Shown here one piece after another: positions 10,701-22,928 of a stretch of DNA of 64,000 nt. The notes under the pieces were generated by a model. That model had not been told where the DNA came from and did not search any database. It saw nothing but the letters and a program-made list of their open reading frames with translations. Location: positions 498,342-562,341 of the forward strand of contig JYIP02000007.1 of NCBI GenBank assembly GCA_001051155.2. Direction: 5' to 3'. This DNA is from Chrysoporthe austroafricana (Eukaryota > Ascomycota > Sordariomycetes > Diaporthales > Cryphonectriaceae). Position numbers and translations under genes: made by a program. How positions within the stretch are numbered: position 1 is the first letter of the stretch; each line of letters starts with the position of its first letter.

Positions 10701-12548
10701 TGCCTCGGGCTGCCGACGGTGCCCGTGCGCTTGAGAGCAGCTGTTCGTTGCGGGCGTTGATGACTCGGTGAGCAGCCAGTACGGCCTCATCGTCTGCAGG
10801 AAGAGCAGACGCGAGGGCTTCCCTGTGCTTAGGCCAAGTTGACGGGGAGATGAAGTTGACCGTGGTTGAAGTCATCAGTGTCTTGATGAGCTGTAGTAAT
10901 CTTGTTGCTAGTGGTGCGAAAATATCGCGGTCGGGGTGGTTATGAATCTAGCATCACAGGTTAGCCGTCATCGTCTTTGCTTCTCGAGTCGAGACCGAGT
11001 AGACTCACGGTAGTATGCTGGCTGAGGAGGGCGGCGACTAGTCGTCGGCCATATTTCCTCAAGCGCAGGAGATCCTTCCAGTAGATCTGCATGATAAGTA
11101 GATACATAGGTAATTTTGAGTTGGGGCAGTTCTCGATGCCCAAGACGACCCACTCCATGTAGTGCTCGCGGTCGAGCAAGTGTTCAGCGTAAAGTTGCGT
11201 AGCAAGTCGAACCCTGTCAAAGGTCAGCCTAAAGAGTGAATGAATACGAGGCACGAGTTGGAACCTACGCGTAGTTGACCTTGTTCTTCCAGTCCGGGTC
11301 CCCGAAGGACGAGACAACCCCGTCCACAAACTGCTCGACAAACACCGTCCAGTCTCTGATCCACTTCGCCTCGCCGCCCATCACGACAGCCCCGTTCACG
11401 CCCTTGCGCTTGAACGCCCTGATCTCGTTGGCGCCGACGCACTTCGCGAGCCAGACCGCGCGGTCGATCGGCATGTTCTTGTTCAGGCACTGCTCCAGCA
11501 GGCCCTTGCCCCGGATGCCGTGCGGCACCGTCCTGCTCAGCCGGCGGAGGGAGCTCGTCGGGTTGGCGAGGTCCTTCAGCCACGCCTCCCTCTTCGTGTC
11601 CGTCACGGTCACGCGCGGGGGCGGCTTGAACGTCGAGGGCGAGGTGATCTGGCCGCTGTGCCGCCTGGCGCCGAGCAGCCCGGTGAACACGGTCGAGATG
11701 GCGTAGAGGCCCGTCTTGTGCTTCAGGCTGGGGAAGATGGCGGCCTTGCCCGTGCCGGTCTCGGTCTGCCCGACGGCGAGCTTGTCGAAGTACCCGTTCT
11801 GTATGAAGGACTGGGTGAAGTGGTCTTCGGGGCCGTCGCCCGTCCACGGGTTGAAATCAGCATATTCCGTCGGCGGGGCTCCCGTGCTGGCGGACCTGGC
11901 CTGCGAGTCCTTGCCCCCGCCGCTGAGGAGCGCCCACCGCGGCGCCGCGGCGGGGACCTCGACGGTGTACGGCTTGGGCCTGTTGTCCTTCTTGGCGGGG
12001 GCCGGCGCCGGGGCAGCTGCACTCTTCCTCAGGTCTGGCAGCGCAAACCGGCACCGGCGCTTGGGCCACGGCAAGGGAGGATTGTCGTTATCGGCAGCCT
12101 GTCCCCCTCTTGCGGCCCGGGGGCTGCTGCTCATATCGCCGAGGTCAGACACCTCGGCTGCCATGCCGGGCGGCAGCACCCGAGCGGCGGCGGCGGCGGC
12201 AGCGAAGGGCTTCGGGGGCTCGAGGACACCGGCGTTGGTCGGCGACTCGACGAAGCCGGAGTGGGTGATGCCGTCGTTGGCCAGCTCGAGCCTGAGGCGC
12301 GAGCCGCCCCGGCGGGGCGTACCGTACTGCGTCTGTACCACATTACCGGCCTGACTACCAGTGCTGCTGGCACTGGCGTCGGCGGGCGGGAAGTCGGCCC
12401 CGGTGTTGCGTACGGGCGAGGAGGGGGGCAGGTACTGCGACGAGAGCGTCCGCTGGTGCGCAGGCCTCTGCGACAGGGTGCCGGAGCCGCTCAGGGACCT
12501 CGAGGGGGGCTGTCGCTGCGGGACGCCGATCGAGGGTCGGGAGGACAT
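7783..12548 (-). CDS. SRB8: Mediator complex subunit 12 (CDK8 module)
   Basis: Three exons (12548-11269, 11213-11009, 10947-7783) give a 1549-residue protein of normal size for fungal MED12. Intron 1 is 55 nt (GTAGGT…TGACAG). Intron 2 is 61 nt (GTGAGT, branch CTAAC, CTAG). Phases match throughout. The start at 12548 (MSSRPSIGV…) was chosen because the following Ser/Pro/Gln-rich N-terminus is typical of the family. The upstream in-frame extension has no such character. A conserved Med12 domain lies at roughly residues 230-400 (NPWTGDGPEDHF…, then a leucine- and arginine-rich helical region). The rest is a long helical repeat-like body. MED12 is a nuclear subunit of the Mediator kinase module with CDK8, cyclin C and MED13, and links it to core Mediator. 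It has about 3.4 kb of upstream intergenic DNA. No lesions were seen. Confidence 0.95.
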
Positions 12549-15500
12549 CGCTAGGAGAGGCCCGGGCGCGCCATCTGGCTCGAGGCAGAGGGGGGGGGGA
12601 GGAGGTGTGCGTGTTCTTCGAGGGCTTTCTTGTCGAGGAGGAGGGAGTCGCTGGGTGTCCGTGCCGTTGAAGGGAACCGTCGGTCTGCGCTGGGCAGTAC
12701 TTCTGGCTCGGAACGCCGCTGCGTCCGGGGGCAGGAAATGAGGCGAAACGGTTGTGCCGACCTGTTCGCTCAGCAGGGAGAAGGGTGTGTTCCGAGCCGG
12801 TGAAGGCGCCCGTGGGTTCAGGAGAAGGCGAGTGGGCGGGAGGCTCGCCGGAATGCAGCAGGATGTCTTCACCACGCACGGAGAGGAGAGCAACAGCAGC
12901 GCCGCTCGAGGTAGAGAGGTGAGGTGAGGTTGTCCAATCTAAGGTTACATGGGCCCCCAAGCACGAGGACTAATTGGGTTGGTAAGCAGTGGGCGTTCTG
13001 GGGACTACGTGCGACCGGGAAGAGAGCGCCCAGCGGCCGGTTGGTCCAGCGCACAGCCAGCGACAGCGTCCCCAGTCCCCAGTCACCCAGCACAGCACAG
13101 GCGCCGTCACTGCTCACCACTTAACTTAGTGCTGTACTTCCTTACTCGCCACGGGGGTGTGACTGTACGATAGTACAATTCCCGCGCCGCCGCCGCCCTC
13201 GCCCTGTGGCCACTAACCCCTGAATCCCTGGGGTACGGGGGCCTCTCTGGCGTTCCGGTCAGCCGCCGAGCAGCCGTCCCATGCGTGCCATGCGTGCCAT
13301 GCGTGCCATGCGATCCCCCTCTAAAACACCGTCACACGGGCTCACGAGATAGGCGAGAGGCGAGAGGCGAGCCGGCGGGTGTGTGTTTCGCTGGGTGGCA
13401 CCCACCTGGATGGAGGAGCCGTTGTCTCTTCCGCCCTTCGTTGGTTCTGGGCCGCGGCCGACACACGGTGTTGTCGGCCTCGCTGGTGGCACCTGCGATT
13501 CGACCACTCACTACGCCCATCCTCCTCCTCTCACCTCTTCTTGATTTGCCAGGTCTCACTGCTGGCGGCCTTGCAGGATCGCCTGTTCGGGAAGGCGTTC
13601 GTCTCGGCCCCATCCTCCGCTCGAATGATCCGTAACATTGCCTGTCATCTCTGCTCAATAGGGCATCCTGCCAGTCAGGTCGGGCCCCGGAGGCCAGGCT
13701 AGCAGCGCCCTCCGAGTGGCTTATCTCGTGATTACGACATCGTCACCACCACTTGCAACTTAGGCGGCTCGACGAGCCAGGCCCCCGGGGCTTCATTTTG
13801 TGCCGCCGGCGAGCGAGCGTCAAAAAAGCATCAACAGTGCATCGGCCCTCCCACACACACACAAGAGAAAGTGTGTGCCTGTCGTGGCCCCCCCGTAGAA
13901 ACAATCGAAGTTTCCTGCCTCGCCGGCCGGGAGATTTTGAAACGAGCTCCCTTGCATCCCTCCTGCACGGCGTCGCCCCCAGCTTCCGTGCGACGCTCGG
14001 CGCATTTCGCATGGTTCGGTAAATAACGTCCCCTAGAGTTTTGCCGGTATGCTCGGCTAATCCACTAAGTAGCAATGGTGACAGCCAAGCCCCTGGGATT
14101 AATCATCTGGAGGAGCGAACAGGTTTTGTCTCTTTTTTTTTTTTTTGGCCGCCCATGTGTCGGTGGCCCTGCTCCCTTCCCTCACCTCTCACCTTGGAGG
14201 GCTGTCGGACGCAGGAGGGCGGGGCGATGTGACGTGGTGTCTGGTTCTCTGCAGACGCCACGATCTTTTCATACTATGCACTCCCCCAGCGTCCATGTGA
14301 AGACGCTCGAGCGCCTGGGGAGCTTCTCGGCCCCGGATGCGCAGGCCACCGTTCCCCGGACCGAGGAGAGGATCGCCTCGCCGCCCTGTCCATAAGGGTG
14401 AGCTGCGGTGTGGGCGCCCGCGCGAATTGCTTCGGAATCGAGTCGGGCGTGCGTGCTGGGCGCTGACTGATGGAAACGGTCTGCCTCGGTCTTTGTCCAC
14501 GCCCCGCCCACCCGCGGTGAGTGGTTGAATGGCACAGCACCGGAAACAGACAAGACGCCCGGGTGCGTCGCCAAAAATAATGCTACCATCGTCGGCCCTT
14601 ATGTCCCCCTCTTAAGACCGAGGACCCCGGAATTCATCTCACGGACCGGCGTGAACGCCTCCTCCGTCCCAGGCCTCGTCGCTCTCCTCGTCGCAGAAAT
14701 CCCGGCGGCACGGTTTGCGCACCCCATACCCCAGGGCGTGTGCAGTGCAATACTGATCGTCCCGCCGAGATCTGGGAGCCCACTCGTATTGTCCTGCTCG
14801 CCCCGCTAGGCCCCTTCGGACCGCCCCCATTCCTCTCCCCACGCCACTGGACACAGCTTCCGACTGTCCCGCCCGACGCGAGAGTCTCGCACGAATGAAC
14901 AGCCCCCAGGCGTCGGATTTTACTCATCACCTTCCCCCCAGGCCGCGTGGAGATGTTGCGTCGGTCGAAGTCCATGCACCACCGGAAACTGTTACCTGTA
15001 CTGTACAGTCACAGCATCCAGCTCCATCCGATTCACGCACCCTTCGGTTCTGAAGTAATGACGCCCGCGAGCAACGCTGATCGACTAGGCCTTCCGCTGT
15101 TGATCAATCAGCTTCGGCCGCTCACCCGTAGCTAGTTCTTTAATAACGCGAACAGCGAGGTGTCTCCGGCGGGTTGTTTTATTGCCCGTAAATACTTTTG
15201 GGCCTTGAATGCAGGATGCGAACATTTAACCCTTCCCTCCCCCCCCAAATCCGGGAGCTCTGGCCACCGACTCAAGAAACTCCGCGGATTTTCTACGGAC
15301 CTCTGCCAACCTTGGCCAAGCGAGATAATTCAAGAGGTATGGACTCTTAATCAAGTAAGGCTCGATTCAGCAGAAATTGGTCCCTTTATCTAGCTGCTCG
15401 TTGGGGCGGGCCGCTCGTGGATTGACGGGGACTTATCACTTTGTGTAACTAGTGACTCCCTTCGACAACAATAAGGTGGGCTTTGTAAGTACGTTTTGCA

Positions 15501-15940
15501 TCTAGGTATGATAGACAAACGGTGGCTTTGTAGCATTCAAGTGAATAGCTTCGAGGTCGCCAGTGCTGTGGACAGCACGATCCGTCGCGCTCGACGAGGA
15601 AGATACTTCTTCGACCGAACGCCCAGGTACTGCAACCACCCATTTATCGATACCGTGCCGCTGCAGGTCTAATACGATAGACGATCACACGTAGATGGCC
15701 GATCGCCTATTCAATTCGATACCGGTATGTGGAATACTCACTTCGTATCGCCTTCCCCGCCCTCCATGTGGGTGTGGTTGAGGAGGGGAAGGTCGAGTGG
15801 TGACCAACACCGGCACGCAGTTGATTTTCTTCAGCGGAACATATATTGAAGGTCAACATGTGAATTCGATGTGGAGGTCATTCTTGAATCTACCGGACTA
15901 CTCATTTGAAATACGGCCAGAGCGCAGAAAATAACCCAGT
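12549..15940. other. Long intergenic region, no supported gene
   Basis: About 3.4 kb between two divergent genes, MED12 (minus) and the dioxygenase (plus). Open frames here have proline/arginine-rich composition of out-of-frame GC-rich DNA. A poly-T run lies near 14131 and short CA runs near 13855. Parts close to 12600-13100 and 15700-15940 are probably 5' UTR and promoter. Confidence 0.5.
13281..13311. repeat. 9-bp tandem repeat, about 3.5 copies
   Basis: ATGCGTGCC is repeated three times plus a partial copy, within non-coding DNA upstream of MED12. Confidence 0.9.
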
Positions 15941-16966
15941 ATGCCTCACAAAGAGCAGCTGCAGTTCATCCAACTCCACCCGACCTTCGCAGCCGAAGTC
16001 GTCGGGGTCGACTTCTCAAAGCCGGTACCGGACGACGTCTTCGACGAGATCAAGGCCGCCATCGCCAAGGTATCACAATCCCCAGCAGCTCTCCCCTCCT
16101 GCCCATGCGACCCAGCTGACCCCGAGCAGTACGGCGTCCTCGTCTTCCGCAACACCAGCCTGGACGACGCCAGCCACGTCGCCTTCGCCGAGCGGTTCGG
16201 CGAGCTAGAAGACGCGAGCCCCTTCGTGACGCCCGACAAGCCGCACCGGCTGTCGTCCCTCTACCTCTTCGACATCTCCAACCTGGGCGCGGACGGGCGC
16301 GTCGCCCCGCTCACGTCGCGCGACCACGCCCTGGCCCGGGGCAACGCCCAGTTCCACGTCGACTCGAGCTTCCAGCCGCGGCGCGCCGGCCTCTCGCTGC
16401 TGCGCGCCGCCCGGCTGCCCCCCGCCGGCACCGGCGGCGAGACCGAGTTCGCCGACACCCGCGCCGCCTTCGACGACCTGCCCGCGGTCCGCCGGGAGGA
16501 GCTCGCGCGCGCAGGCTACGTCGGCGCCCACTCGCTCGTCCACAGCCGGAAGACGGCCGCCCCGGAGCTGCTGGCGGGCCTGGACCCCGCGGACTACCCC
16601 GTGAGCAGGCACCGGCTCGTGCAGCTGCACGAGCCCAGCGGGCGGTGGAACTTGTATATCGCGAGCCACCTTCACCACATCGAGGGCCTGCCGGAGGCTG
16701 AGTCCGACAGGCTGAGGGATATGTTGTATTCGCACGCGACGCAGAGAAAGTACGTGGTGAGTGTGGACTGGAAGAATGACGGGGATCTGGTTGTCTGGGA
16801 CAACACTTGTGTGATGCACCGTGCCACGATCGGTGACTACGAGGGCAAGTACGTCAGGGACATGCGCAGGGCAACTGTTCATGATACAAGCACTGAAGCT
16901 TGGGGTCTGAACGAGCGTTCAGGGGCTCGTCAAGGATATCCACAGGATCCCGCAAGCCGGTCCTGA
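15941..16966 (+). CDS. TauD/TfdA-family Fe(II)/2-oxoglutarate dioxygenase
   Basis: Two exons, 15941-16069 and 16130-16966, give 321 residues. The 60-nt intron (GTATCA, branch GCTGACC, GAGCAG) keeps the frame open, so an unspliced reading would wrongly insert 20 residues. Splicing joins AIAK to YGVLVFRN, the arrangement usual in this family. The facial triad is visible: HVD in FHVDSS and the distal His in CVMHRAT, followed by the arginines of DMRRAT that bind 2-oxoglutarate. The N-terminus (LHPTFAAEVVGVDF) matches fungal 2,4-D/taurine dioxygenase relatives. It probably oxidises a small acid or sulfonate in the cytosol; the substrate cannot be read from sequence. No biosynthetic neighbours point to a pathway. 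Confidence 0.9.
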   Translation: MPHKEQLQFIQLHPTFAAEVVGVDFSKPVPDDVFDEIKAAIAKVSQSPAALPSCPCDPADPEQYGVLVFRNTSLDDASHVAFAERFGELEDASPFVTPDKPHRLSSLYLFDISNLGADGRVAPLTSRDHALARGNAQFHVDSSFQPRRAGLSLLRAARLPPAGTGGETEFADTRAAFDDLPAVRREELARAGYVGAHSLVHSRKTAAPELLAGLDPADYPVSRHRLVQLHEPSGRWNLYIASHLHHIEGLPEAESDRLRDMLYSHATQRKYVVSVDWKNDGDLVVWDNTCVMHRATIGDYEGKYVRDMRRATVHDTSTEAWGLNERSGARQGYPQDPASRS

Positions 16967-17214
16967 AGCAGTTTAACAGAGACATCCTCAAATATCGATC
17001 CATAGCTATTCTGCGGACCTATCAGATTCTTAAGCCCGAATCCCGAGACCACCAGCTTCTACCCGTGCCCAGCACGTGACTCCGTATGTCGACTCTATTT
17101 GTTAAGGTTTCTGACCTTTGTTGCCTTTCCAACCACGACTCAACCAGTCCTCCTTGCGAACCCCTGTGCAGGTCGTGTCAGTTTCCCCCCAGGCCTCCCC
17201 CCTTCGTTGCAATC

Positions 17215-18146
17215 ATGAAGCTCGTCGTCGGCGGCTCGACCGGCTTCGTCGGCGCAGAGCTTGTCCGCCAGGCTCTCCTCCACCCGCGCATCACGTCCGT
17301 CGTGGCCCTCGGCCGGCGGGAGACGCCCGTCCCCGCAGGCGCGGAGGCCGGCGCCGCGAAGCTGACCTCCGTGGTCTGCGACGACTTCGAGGCGTACCCG
17401 GAGGCCGTGAAGAAGCAGCTCGAGGGCGCCGACGCCTGCATCTGGTAACTAGGCTCTATCCGTCCTTGCCTGCCCTGACCATCAGCACCCCTGGGCAACT
17501 CTCAACTCTTTGCTGGCCGTTATCCTCGGCACAGGGGCTGACGTCGATCCAGGACCGTTGCGGTCACGCCGAGGAAGCTCAAGGACGTGCCCTGGGAGGA
17601 GGCGTGCAAGGTCTGCCGCGACTACGCCGTGACGGCCGTCAAGACCGTCGCGGCCAGCGCATCCCAGTCGGGCGGGCCCCTCCGCTTCATCTACATGAGC
17701 GGAATCATGGCGCAGCGCGACCGGGCGGCGGCCGAGAAGTCCGAGATACTAGCCAAGAACCCCGAGTTCTTGGAGTACAGCTTAGTACGGGTACGCTCAC
17801 ACCCCTGCCCACACCCGTCGTCCCTCCTCGCAGGGGGGGAAGGCATCTGAGGGTATTGCTTCCGCTGCTGACCAGACACCGTGATTACGGCGTGTAGGGA
17901 GACACGGAGGTGCAGCTTCTCGAGTTTGCGCGCCAGTCTGGTGGGAAAGTTGAAGTGTGCGTGACTAGACCGGCAATCATCCAGGGTGCAGGCAGGGAAA
18001 GGCGGGTGATCCCGGGCATGCCGGAGGTCGAGGTGGAGGAGGTCGCAGCAGCACAGCTGGATCAAGTTATCAATGGATTCGAGAAAGAGCTATTGGAGAA
18101 TGAAGACCTGGTCCGACTTGGACGGGCGTTCTTGTCCAAGCAGTAG
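17215..18146 (+). CDS. Atypical SDR-like NAD(P)-binding protein (HTATIP2/NmrA-like)
   Basis: Three exons, 17215-17444, 17553-17790 and 17898-18146, give 238 residues. Introns are 108 and 107 nt, each with a CTGAC branch and in-phase junctions. The first residues (KLVVGGSTGFVGAELV) hold the GxxGxxG dinucleotide-binding turn. A Rossmann-type pattern follows: a basic GRR after strand 2 that favours NADPH, and a YMSGIM strand in the middle. The canonical YxxxK is not evident, as in many atypical SDRs. The closest general type is the HTATIP2/CC3-like group of small oxidoreductases. Substrate is unknown. It follows the dioxygenase gene on the same strand after 248 bp, but they are separate transcription units as far as can be seen. 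Confidence 0.8.
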
Positions 18147-20342
18147 GAAGCCTAAACTCCGGGTCTTGTCCTCCCTCTTCCTACAATATATTCTCTCTGT
18201 CCTTGCGATATTTACACTCACTTGGATTTTCTAAATGAGACATGCTCAGATCTTACTAAAGCACTACTGAATTCTATGAGTATCGCTCATAGCGTTTTAG
18301 TCTCAATGTCCTCAATTTGAGAATATGTCTAGATCTGGTTGCTTAACGGCGTATAGCCTAGAGGAACGACGCGTTTAAATCAGTTTTGATGTACTTGGCC
18401 CAAGATAGATCCCTTGAATAAAGCTAGAATGTCTCTGGGACTGTCACCTACTGTATGTGCGTAGAATTTATTTGGGGCAAGAACAACATCGGCCCATGAC
18501 TTCAATCAGATGGCTCCTGTAATATGTAGGCTACCTAGCACGCTCATTGGCAGCATGATACAGTATTTCATCGATCCTCCTCGGAAAAGTACTTCAATAC
18601 TTAGGAATACCTAGGAACCTTATAAACTACTCATGGTGTGCATTATGGATTGACGGTATGAATAACTAAAATTTCGTCTTCAATATTATCAAGTACAGGG
18701 AATTTATCCATGTTGACAAGAGATGCGGTCAGTGTATGATTCGAGTCCACAGACCGGCCTAGACGAGGCAACTGTGGATCAAACTTGTACCACTAGACGG
18801 ACAATTAACAGATAATTCCTCTCATATTTTCCAAATTGCTGCCGTAAGACTCAGCGCAGCCACATAGTCACGATGCAGCCTTCGAATCGTTAACCAGCTC
18901 CATTGGCCAGCAACCCGGAGTGGCTGGTCTGACATCAGAAGTTTAGAGGGACGTTCACGAATTTGATTGAGTGCAGGGAGAATTAACTAGATATCGTCTG
19001 CTAAGAGTGCCGAGCTGCGGACCGCCACCAGCCTTGGTCTAATCCAGCGGAGACCCACTTGCAACCACCATAAAGTGACAAGGCTGTGACACTAGGAAAT
19101 GCGCTCCCAATTATGGCATCGATTGTGAAGTAATTTTCTTGAAGCCGACGCGATATTCGCAACGGCAGCCGTTGTTGTGTACTCTACCTACCAAGGTAGG
19201 TAGGTAATGATTGAGTTCCAAAAATCATTCGCCACAACTTAGCCGTGGATAGACACGGTCTCACAGAATGCGCCTGCTTGCCCATCTGCCAAAATCTTAT
19301 TCTGGGAGTGTCTTTGAACGGGAAGAGGGTACTAGAGAGACTCTAGAAGTATAACAGAAAATCAACTAAACAGGCCCGTCCACGCTCGCTCTGGAAAAGC
19401 AAGAAGAAGCTCTGTAGCAACTTTCCTAGCTCGATCTTAAGCTTCGAAGGTTCCAATAGACATGGGCAGTCTTACGGGCGTGTACGCGTTACAGCAGGGG
19501 TACCGGGCACGCGCTGGGACGATAATCTGGCAAAGTCCTAATCCAGATTCGTAGCCCCTGCTCCGAGTGTCTCCTGTACACATGCCGGAATACGAAGATT
19601 TCGGCTGCCTCCGCCAGCGGTCGGACGTTGTTGATCAGGGACCAGGGCTCAGCTCGCCGCGGGCGGAACAAAGCCGGGCAGGAATCCTTCCAGCGGTGGC
19701 GAGACCTGCAGCACTAGAGCGGATGGCTCCGACTGGGACGACACCCGATGCCAAAAGCGCTGCTGTCCCGGACAAAGCTGCTGTGACGACCCGCCGCCGC
19801 CTTCGGCTTGCCTTTGTCCACAGTCCTGGATGTCGACGCTTGCAGAAATGGCGTAGCAGACAATAAGGGACGCATGGCGTGCTATGAGCACGGAGGGACC
19901 GCGCGTCTGCCGTATAAAGGCAACTGGGAGTCTCGTCGGCAAGCGGTGCGGCTGACAGTGTGGCTGGCGGCGTAATTCACAATCTTGATACACTTCCCAG
20001 ATAGGCTGGCACATGCTTGCGGCCTGTGTAGTAATTAGAATTTCACTAGTCGTCACATAGCCATACACTATTGGCTCAAGGTTTCAGAGACGGCATTGAG
20101 GACGAAGAGCTGTAGGTATCGAATGAGGATTTTCCGTATGTACTTGGGAGAGGGCCAGAAGCCCTCCCGAGACGATTGCGAATACATTGGCCCCGTCAGG
20201 TACTTCTGACGCGGCGGAGAACCACAAGAAACTTTACCACCCCCTCCAGGGAACAAATGCCCCTTGTGCCAGCGAGACCAAGACCTGCATCTCGCCCGGG
20301 CACATTCCCAACGCCTAGCCACGGGGGCGTGACCCGGGGCGC
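18147..20342. other. Intergenic, no supported gene
   Basis: About 2.2 kb of moderate to low GC with many stops in all frames. A small palindrome (CTACCTACC AAGGTAGGTAGG) lies near 19186. No gene, tRNA or element ends were recognised. The distal part is the 3' flank of the secreted-protein gene. Confidence 0.45.
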
Positions 20343-21287
20343 CTAGGAGGAGCTCCCTTCGGCCAGCCCCCGCAGCCCTCCAAAGTCCGTGTCGGTGCAG
20401 GCGCCCGAGTGCAGGACCTCGTGATCCGGGACCTCGCCGTCGGCCACTGGCATCTGCAGGGCGACCGTCTCCGTCACGCCGGGGTACTGCGTCCGGTGGC
20501 CCTGGGCGCTCACGTCGGCGGTGTCGGCGGCGAAAATGACGCCGAACTCGCCGCCGGGGACGTAGGCGGCCGCGCTGGCGTTGGTGGGCAGGGTGATGTA
20601 CGCCAGCCCCGAGGTGAACACGACCCACCTGGAGTCGGGCGCGGCCCGGCTTGTCAGCATTCTCATCGCGTCATCGCCAGGCGGTCGTGGGGGATCGGCG
20701 GGGGGTGGGGGGAGGGAAGGAGGGAGATGGGGCGTGTTGCCTGCTTACTGTGCACGGGGTGCGTTGTGAAGGCCGCCGTCGAAGCCTGCGGGGAGGACGG
20801 TGTACGTGAGGTTCGACCTGTTTTGCAGCAGCGGTCAGCGCTGGGCTCCGGGCGGCGGTGCGCGCTACTACATAGTGTCGATGCGACGACAGTGAAGATC
20901 GCGCGGCGCAAAAGGGGAAGCCCTTGCGAGCACGACGAGGATGGGTCCGACCCGACAATGCGACGAGGCCTGCAGGGCGGGCGGCAATCTCGGGGGGACA
21001 GTGCGAGCCCTCGAGGGTCAGCGCTGCTGCAAATGCAGTCTTGCGCGGGCGGGCAGCAGGGAAAAGAAACGTGGGAAGCGTGGGAGGCCGTACACATCAC
21101 CCAGGTCCAGGGACGCGCTACCCGCCGTTCCCGAGGTGGTCGAGATCGAGAAGGGCGTGGTCATCTGCCAGCACTCCAGGGTCGACGCATTGTTCGCGGC
21201 ACCAATCGCCGTGACGTTCAGGCTGAGGGCGTGGGCGCCCAGCGCTGCACATGCAACAAGGACCAGAACACGAAGAGGGCCGTCCAT
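20343..21287 (-). CDS. Small secreted protein, fungal family
   Basis: Three exons (21287-21094, 20817-20749, 20628-20343) give 182 residues. Intron 1 is 276 nt, longer than its neighbours (GTACGG…AACAG). Intron 2 is 120 nt (GTAAGC, branch CTGAC, TCCAG). Phases agree. The protein begins with a clear signal peptide (about residues 1-20, with hydrophobic VLVLVACAALG and a likely cut after AHA). It continues as a beta-rich domain with NLTYTVLP, WVVFTSGLAYITLP and SAQGHRTQYPG. This pattern is that of a family of small secreted proteins in Pezizomycotina whose function is not established. There are few cysteines. It may act at the cell surface or on a host or substrate. No enzymatic residues can be assigned. 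Confidence 0.72.
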
Positions 21288-22928
21288 CTTAGCTCGTGGC
21301 GGTGTGCCCTTATTGGAGGGTGGGGGGGAAGGGAGGACAGGGTGAGATGTCAGGTGCAGGGCCCAGAGCGACGGGCGATCTCCAGCGAGAGGACGAGAAG
21401 GACGAAGCAGGTGTGATCGCGAGCAGAGTCACACAGCATGGAAGGTTTTCGCCCTGGCGGGAGACCGGGTACGCTGCTTGTTTGTAGGCGACGATGGCGA
21501 TCTTGCCTGCGCCGGGGCTCGCAAGGCGTTCCGTAGTCGGACCCTTCAGCTAATACAGCACTGACGCCGTGCCTCGGAGGGCGCCTCTCCTTTCTTCTTC
21601 TTTTTTTCAGCTCGCTGATGCTATCGAACCAGACTATGCGGGCGCCTGCATATCTCCGAAGGGCACTATCCAGCCGGGGAAAAAGGTCCCCTGGTCGCGA
21701 AATTGCGGATGGCTGCATGCCCATGTGGGTGCCTGGCAAATGACGGCCTGCTGCTGCCACAAAGGACCCGGTCCTCGACGCTCGTCGCTCGCCCATGTGC
21801 ACCACTCTCTGGACCCTTTCCTCGCGGCATCGTGCAACGGTGTAGTGCTCGAGGTGGAGGAAAGGGTGGCTGAAGGATCGCGGGAGGATCCTTCGACCGC
21901 GTGGGCCGCAGCCATGCCTCGGTCCTAGTGCCGGTACTCGGTACCAGCACAGCGCGCTGGGTACGGGCTGCACGGGCAGGACAGCGGGCGCAGTGTGTGG
22001 TGAGGGACGGGCTAAGACATATTGTCTGCGTCTCGTCGATAGCCTGCAGCCTGGGTAGCGTGATCACAGCCCCAAGGAGACGAGTTTCTGCGGTGCAGCC
22101 TGGTTCCTGGTACTGTACGTATGTATGTATGTATGTAATTAATTAATCCTTGCGGTCCGCAGGCCAACCGGGCGAACGGGGCGATAAGAAAACAGCCCTG
22201 CACGTCGCGGCGGAAATGGGGAGGGCCGGGCGGCGAGATCAGCGTGCAACTGTGACTCGTGGCCAGATCCAGAGTCTTACGTGCCTTCGATCTGACACGC
22301 ATGGCCTGCGCGAATGATATCCAGACAAACCCATGGCTTGAGGGAAAAAGGAGAGGGGACTGGAGTGACTGAGCCGCCGAAGGAACGTCATGCGGGATCT
22401 GGATCAGAAGATAAACATATGCGCGCCGTCGGACTACCTATTTACCTATAGGCACTTTATACTTCAGGGCGCCAAGCACAGCACCGCCCGACCACTCTCG
22501 ACATGGCGGGCACAACGTCAGTATTTGCCCATTAAGACAGGGCAAAGTGCCAAAGTCTCTTCGTCCCGGATAGGGCAGCTGAACTTTGAGGCGACACGGC
22601 ATGCTGCACCGAGGTGGTTTTCTGCAACTCGATCAGCATATGTCGGAGCCTGTTGCGTCCCCCTCGTGTTCTCTCTCGAGCCAAACAATAATACCACCCA
22701 CCCTCCTGGACGAGGCTATCCAGAGTCGAACCAGTGCGTACTGTATAGACACTACAGCGATGTCCTCGGTCGGGCCATACTTATGATGAGCTCCTTCAGC
22801 CTTGACTAGTACTCTGATTGATTAGTCCTCTATGGTCCAACAATGAGATTCACCTCGACACTGGCGTTCTGACCCTCACAATACCTAATCCAAAGAAAAC
22901 CGATTGACACGCACCACAGCCCAATACG
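21288..22928. other. Intergenic region with a tetranucleotide microsatellite
   Basis: No supported gene between two divergent genes. A short (GTAT)n run lies near 22117-22136, followed by ATTAATTAAT. Flanking parts are promoters of the small secreted protein (minus) and the rhodopsin-domain gene (plus). Confidence 0.45.

Noticed and set aside
11520..12554. 344-codon plus-strand frame
   Set aside because: Antisense of MED12 exon 1, with Gly/Arg-rich shadow composition.
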